From contig CAIOAT010000032.1 in the NCBI GenBank assembly GCA_903856085.1, forward strand, positions 1 to 56,832: a stretch of DNA of 56,832 nt, given 5' to 3'. The notes beneath the pieces are model-generated. The model was not told where the DNA came from and did not search any database. It saw only the letters and a list, made by a program, of their open reading frames with translations. Below, piece by piece: positions 8,548 to 16,544 of the stretch. Source of the stretch: Candidatus Omnitrophota bacterium (GTDB lineage Bacteria; Omnitrophota; Omnitrophia; Omnitrophales; Aquincolibacteriaceae). A program made the position numbers and the translations under genes. The stretch's first letter is position 1. Every line of letters starts with the position of its first letter.

Positions 8548-10485
8548 TTACGGAGCCCGCGGTTTTTGGGGTGCGGCAGTATGCTCCGCGATCTTTCGTT
8601 CCAAATACTGGGCCATGTCGGAACGGTTGAGTGTCTTTAATTTTCCGACCTGTATTTTGGCCGCCTTCAAGTCGCCTGTTTCTAGGTAGAGTTGCCCCAG
8701 AGCGAAAACAGGATCTGCGTAAAGCGGGTCCAAATGGCTTGAATGCTGAAATAAATCTGCGCTGTTTTTCCAATCCCCATAATCTTTCAGGATGAGGCCG
8801 AGGCGTAAATAGGGCGGCGCGTAAGCAGGATTGATCTCGATGGCTTTTTGGAAAGTTTTGATCGCTTTTTCGATATCTCCCTTGTCGTGATAGATCACAC
8901 CAAGATTGTCGTAACCTACTACGTAGGAAGGGTTTGACAGGATGGCTTTTTCCAGCGCGTCTGCAGCGCGGTCCATGTCTTTTATCCGTGCGTAATAAGT
9001 TCCAAGATTATTGTAAGCCTGGCAGTGTTGCGGATCCAATGCGATGGTTTTTTGATAAAGGGCAATGGCTTTTTGCCAGTCATTTTTTTGCGCGTAATAC
9101 AGTCCTAAGTGGTAGTAGCTATTCGCATAGAGCGGATCTATTTGTATGGATTTTTCATATAAGTCGTAGGCTTTTTGTTGCTCCCCCCGTTCGGCATAAG
9201 CAAAACCGAGATTCCCATACCCCCTCGCTTTATGAGGCGATTTGTGGATGGTATCGCTCCAAAGCGATATCTCATCTTTCCAGACATTATTGCGCGCATA
9301 AGTCATGCAAGACAAAGTAAGGATGACGAGAGTGCCTGCGATCATGAAATGGGAGCGTCTTCTCAGAAAACGATGTAAAACGAACGCCAAGAGAATGGCG
9401 AGACCCGCCAGCGGGAGATACATGCGGTGTTCAAAGATCACATCGTCCAGCGGGATAAAGGTTGATTCCACGCTGAGCGTCAGAAAGAACCAGAAGATCG
9501 AGAATGTGACCAACCGATTCTTCTTCAGCATCCAGATTCCCGCAGCCAATAATCCTGTCAGCAACAAAAAGCACAAAAAAGTTTTAGGTTCCAGCAAGGA
9601 ATGGGAGATCGGATAATCGTAGTCCAGATTTTGATGGATCGGGAATAGGAATAAACGCAAATAAGTGCACAATACGTTGATCTCGGTTAAAAAGTATTCC
9701 CCGCGTGAAAACGCATTGTTTTTTATTAAAGCATTCGGGATGAATTGATGTAGGGCCGGATTTGCATTGCTGTTTGAATGGATCAGGAATGGTGTGATCA
9801 CTAGCGTCAACAAAAAAGGTAAGAGACGGAATAAGGTCTTCCGTTTTTCTTGGGTCTCAAAAAATAAAATTTCCACAAGGACGATTGCTAAGGGGAGCGT
9901 GAACGCATTCTCTTTACAAAACATGGCGGCAATCGTCATCCCGAAAGCCAATCCGTAATCGACCGTTCTCTTCTCGATTCTTCCTCGTAAGTAGAAGACG
10001 ATAGCCCCAAGATAAAAAAAAGTAACCATCGAGGCCAAACGCTGAATGATATAGGTGACCGCTTGGGTTTGGAGGGGATGACAAAGAAAGACGAGCGCGC
10101 TAAAACATGCCAGATCGTAGACCGTCTCGCGAGAGAAGCTCTGTTGCATTTTAGGGGTCGCGCAGATCAGAAGAACGAGGCAATAGACCCAGAACGCATT
10201 GAAGAGGTGGATGCCCAGGTTGAAAAGATGGTAGCTGAAAACATCGCTTCCCGTAAGAAATAAGTTAAATGCGAGGGAAAGCGTCGGAAGAAAGCGTGTT
10301 TTGAAATTCAATTTCCAGATAGTGGGAATATCGGAAATGTTGTGGATCGACCAATTCGAAAGGATGTGGTCCCTATCATCGAATTGAAAGGATGCATTCC
10401 ATGTGTTGGAATAGATTAAAATTCCAAGAATAAAAATGAGAGCCAGGATTGCCGTGCGTTTATGTCTTATGACGAAGCTGGCCAT
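8548..10485 (-). CDS. TMTC-like membrane protein with C-terminal TPR repeats
   Basis: A 645-residue protein. The N-terminal 400 residues have about ten transmembrane segments. An early lumen/periplasm-facing loop contains FQFDDRDHI, with the paired Asp typical of GT-C glycosyltransferases, and later FLCHPLQTQAVTYIIQR, a signature of the DUF1736/TMTC-like family. The last 230 residues hold five or six TPR units (YGNLGFAYAERGEQQKA and so on). In eukaryotes TMTC1-4 O-mannosylate cadherins; bacterial members are uncharacterised. It would be a polyprenyl-sugar-dependent transferase or an envelope scaffold. It is transcribed on the minus strand after the fabL-like gene, with a 119-nt gap. Confidence 0.8.
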   Translation of the reverse strand: MASFVIRHKRTAILALIFILGILIYSNTWNASFQFDDRDHILSNWSIHNISDIPTIWKLNFKTRFLPTLSLAFNLFLTGSDVFSYHLFNLGIHLFNAFWVYCLVLLICATPKMQQSFSRETVYDLACFSALVFLCHPLQTQAVTYIIQRLASMVTFFYLGAIVFYLRGRIEKRTVDYGLAFGMTIAAMFCKENAFTLPLAIVLVEILFFETQEKRKTLFRLLPFLLTLVITPFLIHSNSNANPALHQFIPNALIKNNAFSRGEYFLTEINVLCTYLRLFLFPIHQNLDYDYPISHSLLEPKTFLCFLLLTGLLAAGIWMLKKNRLVTFSIFWFFLTLSVESTFIPLDDVIFEHRMYLPLAGLAILLAFVLHRFLRRRSHFMIAGTLVILTLSCMTYARNNVWKDEISLWSDTIHKSPHKARGYGNLGFAYAERGEQQKAYDLYEKSIQIDPLYANSYYHLGLYYAQKNDWQKAIALYQKTIALDPQHCQAYNNLGTYYARIKDMDRAADALEKAILSNPSYVVGYDNLGVIYHDKGDIEKAIKTFQKAIEINPAYAPPYLRLGLILKDYGDWKNSADLFQHSSHLDPLYADPVFALGQLYLETGDLKAAKIQVGKLKTLNRSDMAQYLERKIAEHTAAPQKPRAP

Positions 10486-10604
10486 AGTTGTCTTCCTGAT
10501 GGTTGGAGAAGTTTTTTCCTGATATTTAAATCCCTCTAGATATCGGACGTCGGGTCACTATTATTGAATTAGAAGTGAAGTGAGAGTTTTTGTGTGAGAT
10601 GCGA

Positions 10605-11363
10605 TCAAATCAGGGAAAGACCGCCGTCGGCGGTGACGGTTTGACCGACGATCCAGGAGGATTCGGGAGAGCAGAGGAACGCGACGACACGCGCAAGGTC
10701 TTCCGGTTTTCCGATCCTGCCGGCCGGAGTTCTCTGAAGCACTTCCTTTTTAAACTCGTCAAAAAACGGGAACATTTTCAAGGCATCTGTATCCACTAAT
10801 CCGCCCGAGACACAATTGACGCGTATTCCTTTTGGCATCAATTCCACTGCCAGATAGCGGGCCGTGGCTTCGATCGCGGCTTTGGAGATACCGATGGCGC
10901 CATAATTGGGGATAAAATGGTGCGCGCCAAGGCTTGAAAGGGCGATGATGATGCCTTCCTTTTTGGCTTCCATGATGGGGAGTGCTTTTTGCGAAAGCGC
11001 GAGGAACGCTTTGGCATTAATATTCATCGAAAGGTCCCAATGGTTCATTTTGAGCCGGTGAACGGGCTTGAAGGCTCCGAGCGCGGCATTGTGGATGAGG
11101 ATATCGAGAGTCCCAAAGGTCTTCAGGACGCCCTCGAAGAGAGCTTTGTGGGCGTCAAGGTCGCCGACATTGGCCTGGAACATGGCGGCTTTCACGCCTT
11201 TGGCGAGCAGTTCTTCGACGGTTTTCTTGGCGGATTCTTCATTTTGGAGGTAATTGACCGCAATATTTACACCATCGTCGGCTAAACGGAGGGCAATGGC
11301 TCTTCCGATGCCGCGAGAAGCTCCGGTAATGAGGGCGACTTTGCCTTTCATAGAATTCGTCAT
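10605..11363 (-). CDS. fabL: FabL-type enoyl-ACP reductase (SDR family)
   Basis: A 252-residue short-chain dehydrogenase with the cofactor motif TGASRGIG (about residues 13-20). The spacing of the catalytic pair is Tyr154-x6-Lys161 (NYGAIGISK), the FabI/FabL enoyl-reductase pattern, not the Y-x3-K of FabG ketoreductases. Other stretches (MNINAKA, AVSGG-like CVSGGLVDTDALK, TPAGRIG, GQTVTADGG) match Bacillus subtilis FabL closely. It should reduce trans-2-enoyl-ACP with NADPH. It is divergent from the methyltransferase gene of the acyl-ACP operon across 262 nt, so it may serve that pathway, general fatty acid synthesis, or both. No strong Shine-Dalgarno precedes either possible ATG (11363 or 11351). 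Confidence 0.82.
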   Translation of the reverse strand: MTNSMKGKVALITGASRGIGRAIALRLADDGVNIAVNYLQNEESAKKTVEELLAKGVKAAMFQANVGDLDAHKALFEGVLKTFGTLDILIHNAALGAFKPVHRLKMNHWDLSMNINAKAFLALSQKALPIMEAKKEGIIIALSSLGAHHFIPNYGAIGISKAAIEATARYLAVELMPKGIRVNCVSGGLVDTDALKMFPFFDEFKKEVLQRTPAGRIGKPEDLARVVAFLCSPESSWIVGQTVTADGGLSLI

Positions 11364-11625
11364 GGGCGATAAGATAGCAGAAAAGCCTGAAAACTAAAAT
11401 AAAAACTTCGGTCAAGAGACTGCAGACGGCAGATTTCAGCAAAAACTCGAAAAAAAACCGTTTCCACAGTTTAGATCGATGCTCTGAGGTCTGTAGTCTG
11501 TGGTATGATTCAAAAAAGATTCTTGGGGCCGTCCAAACCATCTTTTTGGGGATAAAAATAAAAAGTTTGGGCGGAAACAGCTCCATGCTATAATTTCCCG
11601 CTCAAAAACTATAACGAATGAGATC
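11364..11625. promoter_or_regulatory. Divergent intergenic region with a long inverted repeat
   Basis: Lies between the fabL-like gene and the biosynthetic operon. AGACTGCAGAC (11417-11427) pairs with GTCTGTAGTCT (11489-11499) with one wobble, enclosing A-rich sequence. A TATAAT (11589-11594) precedes the plus-strand operon, with TTTGGG or TTGGGC about 16-17 nt upstream as a poor -35 box. The start of transcription in either direction is inferred. Confidence 0.45.
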
Positions 11626-12255
11626 GTGAAGACCATTAAGAATAACCTGCAGGCCTTTCAGCGTCAGATACTGGACGGGATTGTTCGACATTTTGCTCAT
11701 GGCGCTCTCGAGGTCCGGGCGGAGAAGATAGTTCAGCTTTTTGAAAAACAGATCCCGCGGGGAAGCCGGATCTTGGATTTAGGAGGCGGTTGGGGTTTTT
11801 ACGCCGAGCCCCTGAAAAAGAGGGGGCATGAGCACCTGGTTCTTGATGTTGTGAACCCAGGCTATCAGAAGGGGCCGGTGGTGCTTTATGATGGCTTCAA
11901 GATCCCGTTTCCGGATCAAAGTTTTGATGTGACGATTCTTGTGACCATGCTTCATCATGTGCCGGATCCCCAGGCGCTTTTTAAAGAAGTGCGGCGGGTG
12001 ACGCGCCAAAAGGTTGTGGTGGTCGAGGATCTTTATCGTCACGCAGCCGGGCGCTTTTGGACCATTTGTCGCGACAGGATTTTGAATGTAGAATTCATGT
12101 CGCATCCGCATCAGTTCCGTAAGGACGGTGAGTGGCGGGAGTTTTTTAAGATCGCTGGCTTCGAAGTTAGTTCTTTTAAAAGTTTCTATACTTGGCTTTC
12201 AGGATTTCGTATCTTGAATGGAGTTTACGTCTTAGAAAAGAAGGGCAAGGGGTAA
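11626..12255 (+). CDS. Class I SAM-dependent methyltransferase
   Basis: A 209-residue methyltransferase. Motif I is ILDLGGGWGFYAEPL (about residue 50), an acidic end to strand 2 lies in HLVLDVVNPG, and motif II/III includes FPDQSFDVTILVTMLHHVPDP, the type-11 methyltransferase signature. The product and acceptor cannot be read from sequence. As the first gene of the overlapping acyl-ACP operon it may methylate a polyene, a free acid or a ring hydroxyl. Related methyltransferases sit in aryl-polyene and ladderane clusters. The GTG start is the best available in this frame; its ribosome-binding site is weak. Confidence 0.8.
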   Translation: MKTIKNNLQAFQRQILDGIVRHFAHGALEVRAEKIVQLFEKQIPRGSRILDLGGGWGFYAEPLKKRGHEHLVLDVVNPGYQKGPVVLYDGFKIPFPDQSFDVTILVTMLHHVPDPQALFKEVRRVTRQKVVVVEDLYRHAAGRFWTICRDRILNVEFMSHPHQFRKDGEWREFFKIAGFEVSSFKSFYTWLSGFRILNGVYVLEKKGKG

Positions 12256-12297
12256 CGCTAAAAGCAAAATAGAGCGTTTTCCGTTCAACGTTTGCCG
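12251..12297 (+). repeat. Family B hairpin repeat, copy 2
   Basis: Starts GGTAACG, has a perfect 6-bp stem AACGCT/AGCGTT (12254-12259 with 12273-12278), and ends CCGTTCAACGTTTGCCG, matching copy 1 at 3344-3389 in layout and right-hand motif but with a different stem. It overlaps the methyltransferase stop codon and lies just before the first dehydratase. Confidence 0.5.
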
Positions 12298-12315
12298 TTC
12301 CCTGGAGTTTTGAAG

Positions 12316-12723
12316 ATGACGCAGCTTGCGATCGAAAAGGTTCTTTGGGTGAAAGAAGGCGAGGGGATTACGGCCTGCGGCCGGATTCCGAAGGACTCTG
12401 AATTCTTCAAAGACCATTTTCCAGGGTTTCCCGTGTTGCCGGGAGTTTTGGCGCTTGAAATGCTCAAGCAGACCGCGGAGCGGTATCTGGCGTCGCTTGT
12501 GAGCGGTGAGGGACAGCATTATTTTTTGAAGCAAATCCGTGCGACCCGGTTCACGAAATATCTCAGGCCGGGGGACGAATGGGAAAGTCGTCTCATGCTC
12601 ACGCAAAGCGAGGGCGAGGAAACCACCTGGGACGCGAAGTTGTTTTACCACGGCGATGTCGCTGTGTCGGCCAAGTTAACGTTGGCTAAAGTAAAGAATC
12701 CGCAATCATCAGCATTGTCATAA
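12316..12723 (+). CDS. FabZ-like 3-hydroxyacyl-ACP dehydratase (catalytic subunit)
   Basis: A 135-residue hotdog-fold protein. FFKDHFPGFPVLPGVLALEML carries the FabZ motif. The catalytic His (residue 34) and Glu (residue 48) are at the normal 14-residue spacing. It would dehydrate 3-hydroxyacyl-ACP to trans-2-enoyl-ACP. I chose the ATG at 12316 because GGAG lies 8 nt upstream; an in-frame TTG at 12292 would add eight residues. It precedes the ACP gene. A second dehydratase-fold gene without the His lies two genes on, so the two may form a heterodimer. Confidence 0.85.
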   Translation: MTQLAIEKVLWVKEGEGITACGRIPKDSEFFKDHFPGFPVLPGVLALEMLKQTAERYLASLVSGEGQHYFLKQIRATRFTKYLRPGDEWESRLMLTQSEGEETTWDAKLFYHGDVAVSAKLTLAKVKNPQSSALS

Positions 12724-12745
12724 ACAACTTAGGAAGGACGAGAGA

Positions 12746-13159
12746 ATGATCATGGAGAAAGAGCTCTTTACGAAAGTTCAACAAACGCTTGCCGGCGCGC
12801 TTGGCGTCGAGGAATCGGATATCACGCCGGAAGCTTCCCTGAAGCGGGATCTTGGCGCAGAGTCCATCGATTTCATCGATATCGTTTTCCGTCTTGAAAA
12901 AGCTTTTGACCTCAAGATCCCGGCTGGAGATCTTTTTCCGAGTCATCTTTTGAACGATGAGCGTTTCGTGAAGGAAGGGATGGTCACGGCGGAGGGGCTC
13001 ACGGAACTCCGTACAAAGCTCCCTTATCTCGAACTCGGGGAATTCACCAAAGATCCCCAGATCACGAAGTTGGCGGATTGTTTTACGGTGAAGATGCTCC
13101 TTCGTTATCTTAACGACCGCTTGGGCAAGAGTTCCTGCTCCGATCAATGTTGCTCGTAA
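12746..13159 (+). CDS. Acyl carrier protein, long form
   Basis: A 137-residue protein. The N-terminal 75 residues form an ACP: a helix 1 region, then DLGAESIDFIDIVFRLE, in which Ser40 is the phosphopantetheine attachment site (the usual D-S-L is E-S-I here). The C-terminal 55 residues are an extension not found in FabC/AcpP-type ACPs of about 80 residues, and end in a Cys-rich SSCSDQCCS tail. This is a specialised carrier for the cluster rather than the housekeeping AcpP. GGAAGGA lies before the ATG. The gene overlaps acpS by 13 nt, pairing the carrier with its activating enzyme. Confidence 0.86.
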   Translation: MIMEKELFTKVQQTLAGALGVEESDITPEASLKRDLGAESIDFIDIVFRLEKAFDLKIPAGDLFPSHLLNDERFVKEGMVTAEGLTELRTKLPYLELGEFTKDPQITKLADCFTVKMLLRYLNDRLGKSSCSDQCCS

Positions 13160-13530
13160 AACAAAGAATTGCCACGCTGCGCGGCGTGGGTGTCGATTTG
13201 GTATCCCGCAACCGCGTCAAACAATTCCTTTCCCGCCACGGGGATTATGTCCGAGAACGTTTTCTGAATTCTTCCGAACGACGGTCCTTCAAACGTCTTT
13301 CTCCCCAAGATTTTGCAGAGCTTTTTACGGCCAAAGAAGCATTTTTTAAGGCTTGCGGGGAGGCGTGGATGGGGCTCGAGGGGTTTCAGGGCATGAGGAT
13401 GAAACGATGCCAGGGAGATCATTTTGAAATGGAATGGCGGACCGGGACCACTAACAAGCTTTACCGCGGGGAAGGCCATTTTTTCAGGAGCGGGGATCTG
13501 GTGGGCGCGCAAGCCATGATCTGGAGATAA
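13147..13530 (+). CDS. acpS: Holo-ACP synthase (AcpS-type phosphopantetheinyl transferase)
   Basis: A 127-residue enzyme that moves 4'-phosphopantetheine from CoA to the ACP serine. The two metal-binding motifs of the family are present: GVGVDLVSRNRV (Asp17) and FTAKEAFFKACG (Glu64). The middle WMGLEGFQGM region varies as usual. It overlaps the end of the long ACP gene by 13 nt and ends 1 nt before the second dehydratase, so it is probably dedicated to this cluster, though it could also be the only AcpS of the cell. Confidence 0.85.
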   Translation: MLLVKQRIATLRGVGVDLVSRNRVKQFLSRHGDYVRERFLNSSERRSFKRLSPQDFAELFTAKEAFFKACGEAWMGLEGFQGMRMKRCQGDHFEMEWRTGTTNKLYRGEGHFFRSGDLVGAQAMIWR

Positions 13531-13531
13531 T

Positions 13532-13969
13532 ATGCGCTGGCTTCTTCTTGAGAAAGTCCATTCGATCCATAAAGGTAAAAAGGCCGTTGCTTCCGCCAAA
13601 GTTCCCAAGGCTCCCTACAGTTCCGAAGTGCTCTTCATTGAAATGATGGCGCAGACCGGCGGCCTCTTGGTTGGTGCAGAAAGCGATTACCAAAAAGACC
13701 TCATTTTCGCGAAGATTGAGAACGCGACCATCACAAACGTTCCGAAGCCCGGCACCCCCCTTCAGATTGAGGCATGGTCTGAAAGTCTTGGGACCGAAGG
13801 CGGTTGGTTGGAGGCAACGATCACCTGTGCCGAGGGATCGGTCGCGCGAGCAAAGCTTTTGCTCATGGCGGTGGGGGGGCTTTCTGCGGGTCAGACGAAG
13901 TCCATCACGTTCCACGAGGCTTTTATGAATCATTTTAACGTTCGCGAGAAGATCATCCTGCCTTCATGA
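13532..13969 (+). CDS. Dehydratase-like hotdog protein lacking the catalytic His
   Basis: A 145-residue protein related to FabZ/FabA through LFIEMMAQTGGLLVG, where Glu37 matches the catalytic Glu. The HFPG motif is gone: the position of the catalytic His (14 residues before the Glu) is Lys23, in SAKVPKAPYSSE. It is likely a non-catalytic or half-site partner. I recall that the ApeI/ApeP dehydratases of aryl-polyene synthesis work as an asymmetric heterodimer, so pairing with the intact enzyme at 12316 is a reasonable inference. Its stop overlaps the next start (ATGA). Confidence 0.75.
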   Translation: MRWLLLEKVHSIHKGKKAVASAKVPKAPYSSEVLFIEMMAQTGGLLVGAESDYQKDLIFAKIENATITNVPKPGTPLQIEAWSESLGTEGGWLEATITCAEGSVARAKLLLMAVGGLSAGQTKSITFHEAFMNHFNVREKIILPS

Positions 13970-15252
13970 CTTCCAAACGCCGTGTCGTGATCACAGGTTT
14001 CGGAGTTATCACGCCGTGCGGAAACGGCTGGGAACCTTACTGGGATGCTGCGCTTCACGGGCGTTCTCTGATCCGAAGCTCCGAGCCCCTCAAGCTGAAC
14101 TGTCCCTCTTTCAAATACGCGGGGATGCTTTCGCAATTCGAACCGAAAGAATTCATCGGGAATCGAAAATCCATCAAGCTGATGTCCCGTGAGATCCAGA
14201 TGGCTGTCGCCGCGAGTGGGCTCGCGCTGAAAGATGCTCATCTTTCGCCGGAAAGCTATGATCCCACGCGCATCGGCGTGACGCTTGGGACCGGGATCAT
14301 CAATAACGATCTCGATGAGATCGGAGTGGGTTTCAGGAATGGTTTGGATGAAAATGGTCACTTTTCCATGACCAAGTTCGGGCAAGACGGTATTCGCTCG
14401 CTTTTTCCGCTGTGGTTCTTGAAATATCTGCCGAACATGCCGGCCTGCCATATTTCCGTCGCCTATCAGCTCCGGGGTCCGAACAATACCATCACGACTT
14501 CCTCGGCCGCGAGCACACAAGCGATTGGAGAGGCGTATCGCGTGATCGAACGCGGAGATGCGGACATCATGCTTGCCGGAGGCACGGACTCCAAACTCAA
14601 CGCGATGGGGATCTCGCGCTTCCAGCTTCTCGGTCTTCTTTCGAAAAGAGAAGAATCCCCCGAAAAGGTTTACTGTCCCTTTGATAAAAAACATGACGGG
14701 ATCGTGCTGGGTGAGGGTGCGGGGATCCTGGTGCTGGAATCTTTTGAGAGCGCAAAAAAACGCGGAGCGAATATTTACTCCGAAGTGGCGGGATATGGCT
14801 CCTCTTCAGATTTTAATTATGATCCGCGCGACACAGACGATTTCACCGGAAAGCGCGTGGCGATCCGTCGGGCCCTTGAAGATGCCGCGCTTGAACCTGC
14901 GGATGTCGATGTCCTTGTCGCTAATGGCAGCGGCATCCCGCAGGAGGATATCCAGGAGTCGCTGGCCGTTCATTCTTTTTATGCTTCGACATTCAAAAAA
15001 CTTCATGTGACAGCTGTCAAGCCCGTGACGGGGAATCTGGTCTACGCTACAGGAAGCATTGAGGCTGTGGTTGCAGCGCTGACTACGAAAAAAGGGCAAG
15101 TGCCGCCGGTCACGAACCTTGAAAGTCCGGACCCCGAATGTTCATTGCCGTTTGTCAAAGATAAAGCGAAGTCCTGCCAAGTGAACGTGGCCGTTTTGAA
15201 CACGTTCGGGTTTGGCGGCCAAAACGCTTCCCTGGTATTCAAAAAATGTTAA
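13966..15252 (+). CDS. Ketosynthase-fold chain-length-factor-like protein (no catalytic triad)
   Basis: A 428-residue FabF-fold protein with the normal N-terminal RRVVITGFGVITPCG and C-terminal NTFGFGGQNASLVF signatures. All three catalytic residues are replaced: the nucleophile Cys is Ser180 (TTSSAAS against TACAAS in the next gene), the first His is Asn320 (VANGSG for NAHGTS), and the second His is Asn357 (VTGNLV for MLGHMI). This is the state expected for a KS-beta/chain-length factor, which dimerises with an active KS and sets chain length. Known CLFs usually have Gln at the Cys position, so this Ser variant differs. It overlaps the dehydratase upstream and the active KS downstream. Confidence 0.86.
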   Translation: MTSKRRVVITGFGVITPCGNGWEPYWDAALHGRSLIRSSEPLKLNCPSFKYAGMLSQFEPKEFIGNRKSIKLMSREIQMAVAASGLALKDAHLSPESYDPTRIGVTLGTGIINNDLDEIGVGFRNGLDENGHFSMTKFGQDGIRSLFPLWFLKYLPNMPACHISVAYQLRGPNNTITTSSAASTQAIGEAYRVIERGDADIMLAGGTDSKLNAMGISRFQLLGLLSKREESPEKVYCPFDKKHDGIVLGEGAGILVLESFESAKKRGANIYSEVAGYGSSSDFNYDPRDTDDFTGKRVAIRRALEDAALEPADVDVLVANGSGIPQEDIQESLAVHSFYASTFKKLHVTAVKPVTGNLVYATGSIEAVVAALTTKKGQVPPVTNLESPDPECSLPFVKDKAKSCQVNVAVLNTFGFGGQNASLVFKKC

Positions 15253-16544
15253 AACGCAGAGTGGTGGTAACAGGCATGGGTGCCGTGACGCCCTTGGGGA
15301 ATTCGGTGCGCGATACCTGGCTTCGCTTGACACAGGGAAAGTCGGGCATCGGGCCCATCACGCTTTTTGACGCGAGCCGTTTTCCGACCCGCATCGCCGG
15401 TGAAGTCAAAGGATTTTCATTTGAAAAGTGGCTTGAACGCAATCCGCCGCTCAGTTGCGCGGGCCGCAGCACTTTCTTTGCGCTCCAGGCTGCCGCTGAA
15501 GCTTACAAGAGTGCGGGACTTGAGCCTCTTGCGGTGAATCCGAACCGCTTTGGTATTTATTTTGGTGCCGGCGACAGCGGGATCGATTTTGCTCCCTTCA
15601 TCCGGACGTTGGTATCGTCTTTCACAAAGGATGGCGTGGAGGTTGTGGATAAAGGAAAATATCTTCAACATGCGAGTGAGAATATGAGCGCTTTGCGGGA
15701 GCTGGAAAACCAGCCGTTTATGACCGTGACGCATCTGACACGTCTTTTTGATATCCGTGGGCCGGTCTCGAATTGCTTGACGGCGTGTGCGGCATCGTCG
15801 CAGGCGATCGGGGAGGCTTTTGAATGGATACGGCGCGGGGACGCGGATATCATGATGGCCGGAGGATCCCACTCCATGATCTATCCGATGGGAGTTGCCG
15901 GATTTAGTTTATTGACAGCGCTTTCCACGCGCAATCATGAACCGGAAAAAGCCTCACGGCCGTTTGATAAAAAACGAGATGGATTTGTGATCGGTGAAGG
16001 CGCGGGAGTATTGATCCTGGAAGAGTTGGAGCAGGCGCGCAAACGAAAGGCTACAATCCACGGAGAGATTGTCGGTTATGGCTCGACCGCGGACGCGTAT
16101 CGCCTTACGGATATGGATCCGGAAGGCAGGGGCGCGGCGCGCGCTATGGAAATCGCGATGGAAAAAGCTTGCGTCCGGCCTCAAAATGTTGATTATATCA
16201 ACGCACACGGTACTTCCACCTCGGTGAACGATTCGCTGGAAACCCTTGTTATTAAAAAAGTGATGGGCGAGCACGCGTCAAAAGTGCCGGTGAGCTCGAC
16301 GAAATCCATGTTGGGACACATGATCGCGGCAGCCGGTGGAGTCGAGGCGATCATTTGTTTGTTGGCGATGCGCGATTCTATTCTTCCGCCGACCATTAAC
16401 TATGAAGAACCGGACCCCGAATGCGATTTGGATTATGTGCCGAATACGGCGCGGCGTTCGGATGTCCAGGTGGCTCTCTCGAACTCATTTGGGTTCGGCG
16501 GGCAGAATATTTGCTTAGCGTTACGGAGATATCATGGCACATAA
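15246..16544 (+). CDS. Beta-ketoacyl-ACP synthase II-type (active KS partner)
   Basis: A 432-residue FabF-like condensing enzyme. Cys181 (LTACAASSQ), His321 (NAHGTST) and His358 (KSMLGHMIAAAG) form the complete triad, and SFGFGGQNICLAL ends the fold. It should elongate acyl-ACP with malonyl-ACP. It overlaps the catalytically dead paralogue by 7 nt, so the two chains would be made together, as in KS/CLF heterodimers of type II polyketide and aryl-polyene systems. In classical type II PKS operons KS comes before CLF; here the order is reversed. An insertion with SFTKDGVEVVDKGKY around residue 125-140 may cap the substrate pocket. Confidence 0.9.
   Translation: MLKRRVVVTGMGAVTPLGNSVRDTWLRLTQGKSGIGPITLFDASRFPTRIAGEVKGFSFEKWLERNPPLSCAGRSTFFALQAAAEAYKSAGLEPLAVNPNRFGIYFGAGDSGIDFAPFIRTLVSSFTKDGVEVVDKGKYLQHASENMSALRELENQPFMTVTHLTRLFDIRGPVSNCLTACAASSQAIGEAFEWIRRGDADIMMAGGSHSMIYPMGVAGFSLLTALSTRNHEPEKASRPFDKKRDGFVIGEGAGVLILEELEQARKRKATIHGEIVGYGSTADAYRLTDMDPEGRGAARAMEIAMEKACVRPQNVDYINAHGTSTSVNDSLETLVIKKVMGEHASKVPVSSTKSMLGHMIAAAGGVEAIICLLAMRDSILPPTINYEEPDPECDLDYVPNTARRSDVQVALSNSFGFGGQNICLALRRYHGT

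Noticed and set aside
13966-15252. Calling the first ketosynthase-like gene an active FabF
   Set aside because: All three catalytic residues are replaced in otherwise conserved motifs, and an intact paralogue follows immediately.
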